The notes below the pieces were generated by a model, which saw only the letters and a program-made list of their open reading frames with translations, did no database searches and was not told where the DNA came from. The translations under genes were made by a program, and so were the position numbers. From positions 8,859 through 72,858 of the forward strand of contig CAYRYU010000028.1 of assembly GCA_964428355.1 (NCBI GenBank): a DNA stretch of 64,000 nucleotides, read 5' to 3'. Below, piece after piece: positions 1 to 8,875 of this stretch; within the stretch, counting starts at the first letter, position 1; the number at the start of each line of letters is the position of its first letter. This DNA comes from CAYRYU01 sp964428355 (GTDB taxonomy: Bacteria > Muiribacteriota > Ozemobacteria > Ozemobacterales > Ozemobacteraceae).

Positions 1-118
1 ATTCGTCAATGGATTTTCGTCAGATTCCCCTGATTCCCAAGGGGGATCTCCCACAAAGTTCAGGGTCTCCTGCTGTTTCGCCCAACAGAATTCTGATATT
101 GGATGGGGCGCGGGGTAC
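1..118. other. Left edge, no recognisable feature
   Basis: 118 bases downstream of the cNMP-binding gene's stop codon. I see no gene, hairpin with T run, or promoter that I can support. Confidence 0.5.
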
Positions 119-1324
119 CTAAATGTTTGGTTGCCTTGCAAGGAGTTCCTTGATCTCGACGAATCGGTCGTAGATTTGCCGGGACTGTTGCGCCGCAAGG
201 TTGAAAGGATGGTTGAGGGAAGGCTCCGCCGATCCCGCGTGCAGGGTCTTCGCAACTAGATGATGACCTTCGAGGCAAATCCTCAATTTCGAGAAGATCC
301 GGTCGTTGAGGTCCTGGCGCTCCTGCTCGATCAGGCGCAGGGTATTGCGGGTTCTTTCAACTATGGCATCCACAAGTTTCGTGACGAATTCCGGATGGTT
401 GTCCACATAGTTCTCGATGTCTTCCATTCCCAATACTACAGCCTGTACCGGAGTCACGCAAAAGACATCGGCGGTTCGCTTTACATCAGGGATAGGGAGA
501 TCCATGTTGAGGAGGACTGCGATCTCTCCGATGATGGTTCCCGGTTCGTCCATCCGCAGGGAGGATGTTGGGCTGAAAGCCACTTCGACCGTTCCTTCGG
601 TGAGAAGGAAAAGTCGGTTTCCCAGAGTTCCCTTTTTGCAGAGGCAGGATCCTTTGGGAAAACTCTGGACTTTGTCCTGGCCAGCGGGGGGGCGAATGAC
701 GCAACTGCTTACGGAAGAACTGGTCGCTGCTGCGGGCGCGGTTTCCAGCTCCCGGGCAAGAAGGGCCAGCGGATGTTCCTTGATTTCAGAAAGGAAATCC
801 CGCGGTACCTTGCTTCCGAGGACCGCGGAGGGAAGACGTTCCAGCTCGTTGAGAAGCGACTGGAAAGCCCGGCAGGAATTGAAAACCAGTTGTCCAACCG
901 ATGTCTGCGCACCGAGCATGGAGACGAAAAGATCGATGCTCGCCTTCAGTTTGCGGGCGAAGGAGGTGCAAATGCGGAGTCCGATTCCCGGGGTTTCGAA
1001 AAGGGCTTCGTTGAGGTGTTCCTCGGGGACGGTAGGGACCCTTTCGACTTCGGACGGGGTCAGTGCGACCACGGAGAAGTTCTGGGGTTCCTTCAACAAG
1101 GCTCCGATTTCTCCGAATAGCTGAAGGGGCTTGTCGAGTACCTTCTTGATCCGGGTGCCGGGCGAAACGATCGGAGTCGCATCCGGAGCGGATTCCAGGG
1201 CCTCGAGGAGGGCGAAAGACCCCTTTTTTACCGCGAAAAACTCGGAAAGGACCTTTCCTTTCAGAAAGACAAATTCCCCTGGGTTGAACAACTGCACTTT
1301 CGACCCCTTCTCGCTGCCTACCAT
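119..1324 (-). CDS. Protein with two cyclic-nucleotide-binding domains
   Basis: Predicted soluble 401-residue protein with two CAP_ED-like cyclic-nucleotide-binding folds, at about residues 10-100 and 218-310. Each has a phosphate-binding cassette: FGEIGALL at 70-77 and IGEIAVLL at 265-272. Only the second keeps the Arg-Thr-Ala part (KRTAD, 282-286), so the first site is probably degenerate. No helix-turn-helix follows either domain, so this is not a Crp-type regulator. The helical stretches at 100-200 and 310-400 may serve dimerisation or partner binding. The open frame extends upstream to 1684, but that part is compositionally unlike a protein. The ATG at 1324 has a GGAAAG purine run upstream and begins just before the first domain. 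Three class III cyclases lie 9-20 kb away and could supply the ligand; this is inference. Confidence 0.85.
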   Translation of the reverse strand: MVGSEKGSKVQLFNPGEFVFLKGKVLSEFFAVKKGSFALLEALESAPDATPIVSPGTRIKKVLDKPLQLFGEIGALLKEPQNFSVVALTPSEVERVPTVPEEHLNEALFETPGIGLRICTSFARKLKASIDLFVSMLGAQTSVGQLVFNSCRAFQSLLNELERLPSAVLGSKVPRDFLSEIKEHPLALLARELETAPAAATSSSVSSCVIRPPAGQDKVQSFPKGSCLCKKGTLGNRLFLLTEGTVEVAFSPTSSLRMDEPGTIIGEIAVLLNMDLPIPDVKRTADVFCVTPVQAVVLGMEDIENYVDNHPEFVTKLVDAIVERTRNTLRLIEQERQDLNDRIFSKLRICLEGHHLVAKTLHAGSAEPSLNHPFNLAAQQSRQIYDRFVEIKELLARQPNI

Positions 1325-1614
1325 GTACGCTTTCTTTCCACGGTGGTGCTTTCTATTTTTTCTTCCAGGATCCTCCCACCAATTTTGATGATAGCAATTT
1401 GTCTCCTGGCCCGCAAGGAAAAAGGCATTATCTTCCTCGGTTTTCGAGATTGGCCGTGGGAGCGGCTTTCCTCGCAAATCTCTGCATATTTTGCGTAACA
1501 ACTCTGGCGGAATCAAGGATCCCGGTGGGATTTGATTTTCGGGCAAATTGTTGTTAGGGATAAAAGGGGGCGAGGTTGCGTTTGGGCGACAATTTCGCTC
1601 CGGAGGTACGACAA

Positions 1615-2331
1615 ATGAGTTTCCCGAGGTTTCGAGGTTTCGTGCTCTTGATCCCCTTGTTTTTCCTTTTTCTTCCCGGTTCATCGGTTCTTGCGGGAAA
1701 GGAAGCGGTTCCTTTGCCTCCGGGGATGAAGGAAGCGACCGAGTTCCTGCCCAGGGAAGAAGATGGAACCGCTGTGGGACCCGACGGGTCTCCCGTTTTG
1801 GCTTTCTTTTGCGAACCGGCGGACCTGGAACCGATCGAGAAACAACAGGCTCCAGCCCTGAACAGGTATTTCATCCTGACGACGGGTCCCCTTGTGAGCA
1901 CCGACGCAAGCGGATCAGGGGCGGTCTATGCGAATCTGAGGAGTCGCATCGAGGTCACCCACGAACCTGCCGAAAAGATCCGGGAGATTCGGACCGCCCT
2001 CGAAACCTCCGGTGATCAGCCGGGCTTTCTTGCAGTTTTCAAGGAAAAAGTCGGAAAGAAGCCCGCTCTCGACCTCGGAATCATTGGCAAGAAGAAGACC
2101 TTCATCATCTCGACGACAGTTTCCTGGGAGATGGGAACCGAAGAAAAGGGGCCGGAAAAAGTCCCCGTTTCCAAGACCACTGCGGTTCTGCGCTTCCGCG
2201 GCCAGATCTATTTTTTCCAGGGGGTGGGCAAGATCAAGACCTGGAGAGACGTGGTCGTGATCGAAGAAGGGGTCGCCGCCTGGGTCCAGAGTTTCATCCC
2301 TCCGGACATCCAGGACCTGCAAACCGACTGA
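1615..2331 (+). CDS. Exported protein of unknown function
   Basis: 238-residue protein that I do not recognise. The N-terminus is a classical signal peptide: MSFPRFRG, a hydrophobic core VLLIPLFFLFLP, then a probable cut after SSVLA near residue 27. The mature part is mixed alpha/beta with Lys/Glu-rich stretches and no cysteine pairs or catalytic motif that I can name. The open frame starts at 1576, but the ATG at 1615 has GGAGG at 1602-1606 at ideal spacing and places the signal peptide at the very start. It diverges from the cNMP-binding gene and converges on the STAS gene, so it appears monocistronic. Confidence 0.75.
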   Translation: MSFPRFRGFVLLIPLFFLFLPGSSVLAGKEAVPLPPGMKEATEFLPREEDGTAVGPDGSPVLAFFCEPADLEPIEKQQAPALNRYFILTTGPLVSTDASGSGAVYANLRSRIEVTHEPAEKIREIRTALETSGDQPGFLAVFKEKVGKKPALDLGIIGKKKTFIISTTVSWEMGTEEKGPEKVPVSKTTAVLRFRGQIYFFQGVGKIKTWRDVVVIEEGVAAWVQSFIPPDIQDLQTD

Positions 2332-2420
2332 TTCCCGCGGATGGGGTCGGGTCGTTTGCGAAGCGCCATCCGGGCTGCAAACGCCCACTCCCCGCATCGT
2401 GCGGGTCGGGATTGCGAAGG

Positions 2421-2780
2421 TTACAACAGAACTTGGACTTCGGCTTCCTGGGTGGTGGGACAGGACTCGGCATAGAGGAAGATCCCGACCATTTCAAAAA
2501 CCTTCATGTTCAGGTCGGTCAGGCCGGAAACAACCAGTCGGCCTCCTTTGCCATCGACGATTCTCTCGGCCAGGTCGAGAATCGCCGCCACCGTCGGACT
2601 GCTTATTGTAAGGGCATGGCCAAAGTCGAAGATGAACCGGACGAACCCCTCATCGATCTTCTGTTGTACAACCGTCGAGAGCTTGGATCCGGCGTCCTCT
2701 GTCAAGGGGCCCTGGGTATAAACCACGGCCACCTTGCCGCGAACCTCGATTCGAACGGAAAAATCTTCACTCTTCTGCAT
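2421..2780 (-). CDS. STAS-domain protein (anti-sigma factor antagonist type)
   Basis: 119-residue single-domain STAS protein. The pattern RIEVRGKVAVVYTQGPLTEDAGSKL is followed by a beta strand FIFDFGHA, the phosphorylation-loop equivalent ISSPTVAAIL, and GGRLVVSGL with the C-terminal helix. The two serines in ISSP occupy the place of the regulatory Ser in SpoIIAA/RsbV proteins. Such proteins normally bind a HATPase anti-sigma kinase and are released by a PP2C phosphatase. No such kinase or phosphatase gene is adjacent here. It converges with the exported protein to the left and lies downstream of the AsmA-like gene on the same strand. Confidence 0.85.
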   Translation of the reverse strand: MQKSEDFSVRIEVRGKVAVVYTQGPLTEDAGSKLSTVVQQKIDEGFVRFIFDFGHALTISSPTVAAILDLAERIVDGKGGRLVVSGLTDLNMKVFEMVGIFLYAESCPTTQEAEVQVLL

Positions 2781-2845
2781 AATTTTCCCAAAGTATACCA
2801 GAAAAGTTTCTGGGAGTCACACAAAACGTGAACCGAAAAAACTTT

Positions 2846-5800
2846 TCAGAATTTGAAGATCTTTTTCAGGTCCTTTCCGATCTTTTTCAACTCCTTTCCG
2901 ACAGATTTCGGGGTGATGACTTCCTTGGTGGGCGTGGCGACCGGTGCGGGAGCGGGAGTGGGGCCGGGAGTCGGTAGTGGTGCCTGGCCCGAAGCCGTGG
3001 CAGGAATCGGAGGAGGGGCCTTGGCGTCCGATGGGGCTGTCGGAGGAGTTCCGGTGGCGTTCGTTTGGCCGTCCAGGCCGCCCAGAATTTTCCCGAGGTC
3101 GCCTCCGATGATCTTTCCGATGTCCTTGCCGGAAATCTTTCCCGGCTTTCCCGCGGTTGCCCCTGCGGTCCCCGAGGCGCTCTGGTCTCCGGATTTTCCG
3201 AGAACGGCGTCTTTCAGCAAGTCCCCGGCGGTCTTTTCGATCGCTTTTTGGAGAAGCTTTTCCACCTTGAGGTCGATCGAGGGGGAAAGGAGGCTTCCTT
3301 TGACCCCAACGGGGATCTGGAGGGACTCCTGTTTTCCGATCAGCTGTGAAAGAATCTGGCTTCCCTGACAGGCTTTCCGTGTGAGCGTCAGCTGGGCCGT
3401 TCCCTTCAGGGTCGTATCCAGTCCCACCGAGCCTTTGTACCCGATCTGTCCGTAGCCGCTCTTGAAAAGAAGGTCATCGGAATCCATCCGTCCGTTCTTG
3501 AAAAGGAAGTTTCCGTTGAGGCCGGTGATGGTGCCGCTGGCCAGTTCGTTTGCGCTAAGCACCTGGAATATCTGCGCTGCAACAGGGGGCGCTTGATACC
3601 TGCCGGATTTCATCGACAGCATGGAGTTGCCTTCGAGGCTGTTGAGGCCGGTGGTGTTCCCCTCGGCCTTGAACGCGAGGTCGACGCCACCCGAAAGGAC
3701 GTTTTTCATGCTGGTGTTTTTGGCGAGAAACTCCTGCGTCTGGACCCCGGTTCCCTTGGTGTCGAAGGAAAACCTGATGGGGCTTTCCTTGAGGAAAAAT
3801 TTCGCGGAACCGGAGAGGCTGCCTCCGAAAACCACGGCTTTCATGTTGGTCACCGTCAGGATTCCATCCGTGAAGGTGAATGGGGTCTCGAGGCCGGTAT
3901 AGGGGAACCGGAACACGCTTCCGCCCTTGGAGACGGGGGCGATGAACTCGCCTGAAGGGATCTTGCCGACTCCCGAAACCACGATCCTGTCGATGGGGCC
4001 CGAGACCTTCCCGGATCCGGACCCGATCCCGGTTGCCTGATACCCGGTTCCCGTCATGAAGAAAGCCGAGATATCCGTCAGGTCCAGGGGTTGGAGAAAG
4101 TATTCGAAAGAAAGCTTGAAAGCGGACCAGTCGTCAATCCTGCCCTTGATCCGTATCGTTGAGCTTCCCCATGCGGCCTGGATGCCATCCACGGAAAGGC
4201 CTCGGTTGTCGAAACTCGCAGGCCCGGAAATCCCCGTGAGCGGGCGAAGGAGCGCCTTGTGGGAAAACCCTGCGCCTGCAAGCTTCGCGGTTCCCTTCAG
4301 ATCGGGTTGGTGCGCCTTTCCGGAAAGGGCAAGGCCGAGATCCGCCTTGCCGGAAAAGACCACTTCCTGGTCGAAGGACGGGACATTCTTGAGAAGAAGC
4401 CTCCTGACGAGGCCCAGGTCGCCTCCCTCGAGCTTGAGGTTGGTCTGCAGTTGGGGCTTGGCGAAGTCCGTCAGGGTACCGGAACCCGACAGGGTTCCCC
4501 CGAGGGTTTTCCCCTCCAGTTTTTCCAGCCGGACCGAGGAAAGGTTTCCCTGGACGGTTCCGGAAAGGTTCTGAAAGTCAAGGTCCCGCTCGGGAATGGA
4601 GAAGAAGGCCCCTTCGAGGCGGATCGTCGCTTTCGGAGCAGGTTTCCTGACCGTCCCTCCGATCTGGGCATCCAGATCTGCCCGGCCTCCCATCCGGGTC
4701 TTTTTCTTGAAGAGTTCGTTCTCGATCGGAAGGGCTTTCTGGAGCTGTGCCAGATCGACTCTGGCGGAGGCTTCCAGCTTGATTTCCGGATCCTTGGCGT
4801 TCTGCAGGGTTCCGGACAACGAAACGGTGTTTCCCAGGATGGCGACGCGGGTCTTTTCGATCACGATCCGGCCTTTCTCGAGGCCCAGGCCATCGATCTT
4901 CCCGGAGAGCTCCTCGACCAGGACCGGGTCGATTCCAGCCGCAGGAGTGAACTGGAGGCTCTTGCCCGAAACCTGGCCCGCAAGCTCGAAATTGCCCGGG
5001 AGGAGCCGGAAAGCCCCCTTGTACTTTGCGGCTCCGGAAGGCTTGAACCCAGCGGCCGCGGCGGGCAAAACCTTGTGGAGGTTTTTGAACGCTTCCGCCG
5101 TGCTCACATCAAGGTCGATATCCCCCGAGCCCTCCAACCGGGGCTCGAAGGCGAGCGATCCCTTACGGGATTCGACGCGGATTCCGGAGGTACTGGCGGA
5201 CAGGTTCTCCCAGTTCAGGACTCCGGCGGAAAACGTTACCTGGGCATCGCTGAGGACCACGGGTTGGGAAACGAGCGGATGGCTCCCTTTCAGGTTCTTG
5301 GGGGAAACGACGGCGGACATCGAGGCAAGCTTCCCGCCCGCGATTTCCAGACGGACCTGGGCACCCAGTTTTCCCTCCGACAATGTCACGGGAAGTTCGG
5401 GGATAAGGTCGCCGAAAAGTTCGAAGACCTTTCCGACCTCCATTGGACCGACCTTGAAGGCTCCCTCGGCGTTCAGGGGCGATAGACTCGACGCCCGGAA
5501 CTCACCGCTGGCGGGAAGCCAGGGATCGACGTTCAGGACCAGATCCTTGATCTCGATGCTCCCGGAGAGATCGTAGACGAGGTTTCCTTTGAAGGAAATC
5601 GAGCGGGTGTCCCTCGGAATCGCCCTTCCCTTGGGGAGATACGGTTCGAGGAGCTTCGGATCGGGAAGGTCTACCGAAACCTGGGCGAGTATCTTTCCCG
5701 AGGAATCTGCCTTTCCGGTGAGGTTCAGCTGGATGGACTCATCGAGGCTGCCGGACAGCTCGAAAGGGAGTGTCCCTCCGAATGCAGATTTCTGCAATGA

Positions 5801-6463
5801 ACCCTTGGTGATGCCCAGCCGATGCGATTTTCCCGTGCTCCGGTCATCCAGCCGGACTTCGAAACCCTGCAGTTCGAGAAGTTTCAGGGGGAGCGCCTGA
5901 GGGGTGATCGGGGCTGCCTCGGCGGAAGCGGTCGCGGCGGGCGATGCTTGGGCGCGGGGAAGAACAATGGTTCCGGACGAATCCCTGACGAGGTTGAAGC
6001 TCGCGGAGCTGATGTAGATGTTTTCGATGACGAGGTTCATTCCAAGGATTTCCCAGATGTCGGGGGTCACCGAAACCAGTCCCAGGCTGCCGGAAGGCTG
6101 CAACGGCATGGATTCGGAACCCAAACGGATGTCCGACATGACGATCGTCGGAAACTTCAGCTGGATATCCCCCACCTGGACCGGGACACCGAGCTTTTCC
6201 GAAGCGATGCCCTCGAACTGCTTCTTCAACTTTGCCGGGTCGAGATAACTCACGAAAAAGAAGTAGAGCCCACCGACAGCTACCAGGAAAAAAGCGATGA
6301 TCCCCAGGATGATCCGGCGAAGGAGTTTCCTCTTTCCCGAGGGGGGCTGGGGATCCACCGGGTCGGCCTGGGGTGTGGCCTGAAGGGGTTGAGACTGGTC
6401 TTCCCCGGCCGGGGGAGTCGGAGAGCCGGATTCCGGTGGAACCGGGGGTTGCTCGTCTGCCAT
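2846..6463 (-). CDS. AsmA-like envelope protein
   Basis: 1205-residue bitopic protein. Residues 1-45 are a Pro/Gln/Glu-rich cytoplasmic tail, 50-72 are one transmembrane helix (IILGIIAFFLVAVGGLYFFF), and the rest is a long periplasmic domain of repeating amphipathic beta strands typical of the AsmA/TamB/YhdP superfamily. The segment around residues 930-1110 matches the AsmA C-terminal domain pattern (SGGVDLAFKAEG, then LEGNSMLSMKSGRY, then a final dissected helix). A Pro/Ala/Thr-rich linker and a basic amphipathic end, KELKKIGKDLKKIFKF, close the protein. Family members are thought to help lipids reach the outer membrane. The ATG at 6463 is preceded by GAGGAAG; the longer frame to 6559 is not needed. 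Confidence 0.85.
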   Translation of the reverse strand: MADEQPPVPPESGSPTPPAGEDQSQPLQATPQADPVDPQPPSGKRKLLRRIILGIIAFFLVAVGGLYFFFVSYLDPAKLKKQFEGIASEKLGVPVQVGDIQLKFPTIVMSDIRLGSESMPLQPSGSLGLVSVTPDIWEILGMNLVIENIYISSASFNLVRDSSGTIVLPRAQASPAATASAEAAPITPQALPLKLLELQGFEVRLDDRSTGKSHRLGITKGSLQKSAFGGTLPFELSGSLDESIQLNLTGKADSSGKILAQVSVDLPDPKLLEPYLPKGRAIPRDTRSISFKGNLVYDLSGSIEIKDLVLNVDPWLPASGEFRASSLSPLNAEGAFKVGPMEVGKVFELFGDLIPELPVTLSEGKLGAQVRLEIAGGKLASMSAVVSPKNLKGSHPLVSQPVVLSDAQVTFSAGVLNWENLSASTSGIRVESRKGSLAFEPRLEGSGDIDLDVSTAEAFKNLHKVLPAAAAGFKPSGAAKYKGAFRLLPGNFELAGQVSGKSLQFTPAAGIDPVLVEELSGKIDGLGLEKGRIVIEKTRVAILGNTVSLSGTLQNAKDPEIKLEASARVDLAQLQKALPIENELFKKKTRMGGRADLDAQIGGTVRKPAPKATIRLEGAFFSIPERDLDFQNLSGTVQGNLSSVRLEKLEGKTLGGTLSGSGTLTDFAKPQLQTNLKLEGGDLGLVRRLLLKNVPSFDQEVVFSGKADLGLALSGKAHQPDLKGTAKLAGAGFSHKALLRPLTGISGPASFDNRGLSVDGIQAAWGSSTIRIKGRIDDWSAFKLSFEYFLQPLDLTDISAFFMTGTGYQATGIGSGSGKVSGPIDRIVVSGVGKIPSGEFIAPVSKGGSVFRFPYTGLETPFTFTDGILTVTNMKAVVFGGSLSGSAKFFLKESPIRFSFDTKGTGVQTQEFLAKNTSMKNVLSGGVDLAFKAEGNTTGLNSLEGNSMLSMKSGRYQAPPVAAQIFQVLSANELASGTITGLNGNFLFKNGRMDSDDLLFKSGYGQIGYKGSVGLDTTLKGTAQLTLTRKACQGSQILSQLIGKQESLQIPVGVKGSLLSPSIDLKVEKLLQKAIEKTAGDLLKDAVLGKSGDQSASGTAGATAGKPGKISGKDIGKIIGGDLGKILGGLDGQTNATGTPPTAPSDAKAPPPIPATASGQAPLPTPGPTPAPAPVATPTKEVITPKSVGKELKKIGKDLKKIFKF

Positions 6464-6641
6464 ATGTCGCTTCCTCGTTCTGGAGATGATTCCCCGGGAG
6501 TTATTCCTTCCGGGCGAGGGGGATCGCAAAGGATCCTCCGACACTCCCGATACTACCACCGTTTTCCCGGGGGGTAAATTGGCCGAAAAAAACCTTCAAA
6601 TCCCGGGGGGGCTCCGCCGAAACATATAGAGAAGCAGGTAT

Positions 6642-8117
6642 ATGGAGAGAATTCGCCTTTTGCGCAACCTTACGATCATCTGTTCGGTGCTCCTCATGTT
6701 CATCGGTACGAGTTGCGTTCAGTCAGGGGACTTGCGGATGACCCCCCTTCCCGCCGAAGAGACATACTCCGTGGGCGGCAAGGTCGTGCTTTCCGATCTG
6801 GTCCAGTTCGACCTTCTCCAGTTTTCGGGAGCTTACACCCCCGGCATTGCCAAGGTCAGCGACTTTTCGATCTTCAAGGCTGGGGTTGGAGGAAAATCCT
6901 CCACCGTCGAGAAAACCGGGAAATTCACGGTCCTGAAGGTGCCCTATTCGGAGGACATGCTCCTCAAGGTCGAATCCGGGAAAGTGGTCCTTCTGAGGCG
7001 TGTCTTTCCAAAGGACCTGAAATACTCGGACGTCACCCAGCTGACCGTGGACCTGGAAACGACGGCAAAGGCTCTCATCTGGCAGGCGGCAGCAGAGGGG
7101 GGAAAAGAACTCACCCAGTGGGACATCGAAGCTCGCGAGTATGACAATCTCATCCAGGACATCCTGACCGCCCTTCGGTTGGCGCTGAAAATGGACAAGT
7201 CGGACGTTCCCGATACCGTCATCGACCTGGACATGGTTCTGGAACCCGTCCAGACAGCGGCGGATGCGATCGAGGCGCGCGAGGAAGTCCTGACGGAGGC
7301 GAATTCGGTTCTGCAGAATCTCGTTCTTCGCGAAGACCAGAGTCTTCTCGGCCACTATCTTTCCCCCGATTTCGGAAACGACTGGGATTCGACCGCCTCC
7401 TGGCAGGATGCGATGAGCCAGACCGCGGCGTATTTCAAGACCTACGACATAACCGCCGCCTCGTATACGATCGCCCAGATGGAGTTCCTGGCCTCCTCCC
7501 AGGCACGCATCAGGACCTTCATGGATGCCTCCTACGTTCTTCATCCCTTTGGAACCGCCGGTACCACGAAAACCTACTGCTCGGACGTGATCTGGAAGAA
7601 GGAAGGGTCGTTCTGGAAGATACTGAGAAATTTCCCCTATAAATCGACCGATCCCACCCAGGTTGGAGCGGACGTCCGGTGGGGCGAGATCTCGCGGGCC
7701 CATGTCCGTCTCCAGCAGGCAATCTTCGCGGAGAATCTGGATGTACTTGAAGAGCTGATCTCCCCTAACTTCGGCAACGACTGGGACTACACCAGCACTC
7801 AGAATGACCTTATTGAAACAGCCCGCCAGAGGTTTTCCTACAGTGACGTCAAGGTCTCGACCTATACGATCAACAAGATCGGCTTCATCGGATCGGATCT
7901 CGCGGACGTGTATTGCTCCGCCGAAGTCAGGGTGATCAAGCTTGCCCCGGGAATCGACCTGGATTCCGGTCCAATCAATGCCGTGGTGAGATGGCGGCAG
8001 GAAAACGGAGCATGGAAGCTTTTCCGGAACCTTCCATACCGCTTCAAGCATCCTCGAAACATCACCTATACCGGGGCGATCGTCAACCCCGCGATGGGAT
8101 TTTCCGGAAACCACTGA
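6642..8117 (+). CDS. Lipoprotein with duplicated NTF2-like domain
   Basis: 491-residue exported protein with a short signal sequence (LTIICSVLLMFIGTSC), in which Cys25 is a plausible lipidation site although -3 is Gly rather than Leu. The N-terminal third (about 40-210) is an unassigned beta/alpha region. Residues about 235-345 and 370-475 are clear tandem copies of one domain. Both contain SPxFGNDWD, a Y-T-I strand, and a final W-K-[IL]-[LF]-R-N-[FL]-P-Y motif. That pattern (helical start, then curved sheet ending in ..W(K)I..) fits NTF2/SnoaL-like pockets that bind small ligands. It diverges from the AsmA-like gene with a 178-base gap. Confidence 0.75.
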   Translation: MERIRLLRNLTIICSVLLMFIGTSCVQSGDLRMTPLPAEETYSVGGKVVLSDLVQFDLLQFSGAYTPGIAKVSDFSIFKAGVGGKSSTVEKTGKFTVLKVPYSEDMLLKVESGKVVLLRRVFPKDLKYSDVTQLTVDLETTAKALIWQAAAEGGKELTQWDIEAREYDNLIQDILTALRLALKMDKSDVPDTVIDLDMVLEPVQTAADAIEAREEVLTEANSVLQNLVLREDQSLLGHYLSPDFGNDWDSTASWQDAMSQTAAYFKTYDITAASYTIAQMEFLASSQARIRTFMDASYVLHPFGTAGTTKTYCSDVIWKKEGSFWKILRNFPYKSTDPTQVGADVRWGEISRAHVRLQQAIFAENLDVLEELISPNFGNDWDYTSTQNDLIETARQRFSYSDVKVSTYTINKIGFIGSDLADVYCSAEVRVIKLAPGIDLDSGPINAVVRWRQENGAWKLFRNLPYRFKHPRNITYTGAIVNPAMGFSGNH

Positions 8118-8380
8118 CCCAGGACTCGACATAACGCCATTTTCCGGTTTCCGAGATGATCGGAGCGGGCTCCGGCTTCCTTGCAAAAGGCGTTGGAATT
8201 GCGGGTGGTGGGGACTGGACAAGCGAAGGATATTATGGTAATCTCGCGTGGTTATCGAGGCGGGGTCTGTCTGAGACCCCCGCGGAGAGTGATCTCGGGC
8301 CATTTCACCCGGGCGTCTCTCCGGTGGAAATCAAGGATCTGTTCTGACCGAAGGCCGAAAAAAAATACGGAGGTAACACG

Positions 8381-8869
8381 TTGGGTTTTAAAAAGGTGCT
8401 GTTGACCTTGGTGGTTGGATGCCTGCTTTCTTCCATTGCCCTGGCCGAACCGCAAACGATCGGGGAAATCTCCAGGAAGATCCGCGGTGAAACGAGGGTT
8501 GGTTCGGTCTACGAAGCCAATCCCGATGTTCAGGTTTTTGTCGAGTTCGGGATCGCCTCCTGGTACGATTGTCCCACAAAACCGGAATTGATTCATGACC
8601 GGAACCTGAAGATCCGGGATTTCATATATCCCATCGCCCACAAAACCCTCCCCTTCGGAACGCTCATCAAGGTTATCAATCCCAGCAACGGACGGAAGAT
8701 CCTCTGCCGGGTGATCGATCGGGGCCCTTACATTTCCGGTCGGATCATCGATCTCGACCGCCATGGGGCGAAAGCTCTGGGTGTGGATGGCATTCAACGC
8801 ATCGTGACCAAGATCTTCTGCCTCGGCAAGGATGATTACCAGCGCGCAGTCAGGCGGAGGCGGAAATAA
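8381..8869 (+). CDS. RlpA-like double-psi beta-barrel exported protein
   Basis: 162-residue exported protein with a signal peptide (about 1-22, ending ALA) and one RlpA/DPBB domain. ASWYDC, AHKTLPFGTLIKV, RVIDRGPY and GRIIDLDRHGAKALG match the RlpA core, which in characterised members is a lytic transglycosylase acting on denuded septal peptidoglycan. The His of AHKTLPFG and the Asp of IDRGP are present. The usual TA(S/N)GE segment, carrying the catalytic Glu 11 residues before that His, is replaced by an unrelated stretch, so activity is doubtful. No SPOR domain. The start is TTG at 8381, fixed by GGAGG at 8369-8373. The following gene starts 6 bases later, suggesting an operon. Confidence 0.8.
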   Translation: MGFKKVLLTLVVGCLLSSIALAEPQTIGEISRKIRGETRVGSVYEANPDVQVFVEFGIASWYDCPTKPELIHDRNLKIRDFIYPIAHKTLPFGTLIKVINPSNGRKILCRVIDRGPYISGRIIDLDRHGAKALGVDGIQRIVTKIFCLGKDDYQRAVRRRRK

Positions 8870-8875
8870 ACGCGA

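Noticed and set aside
6723..8303. 526-codon minus-strand frame opposite the NTF2-like lipoprotein
   Set aside because: Shadow frame; the plus strand shows an internal domain duplication that proves its coding sense.
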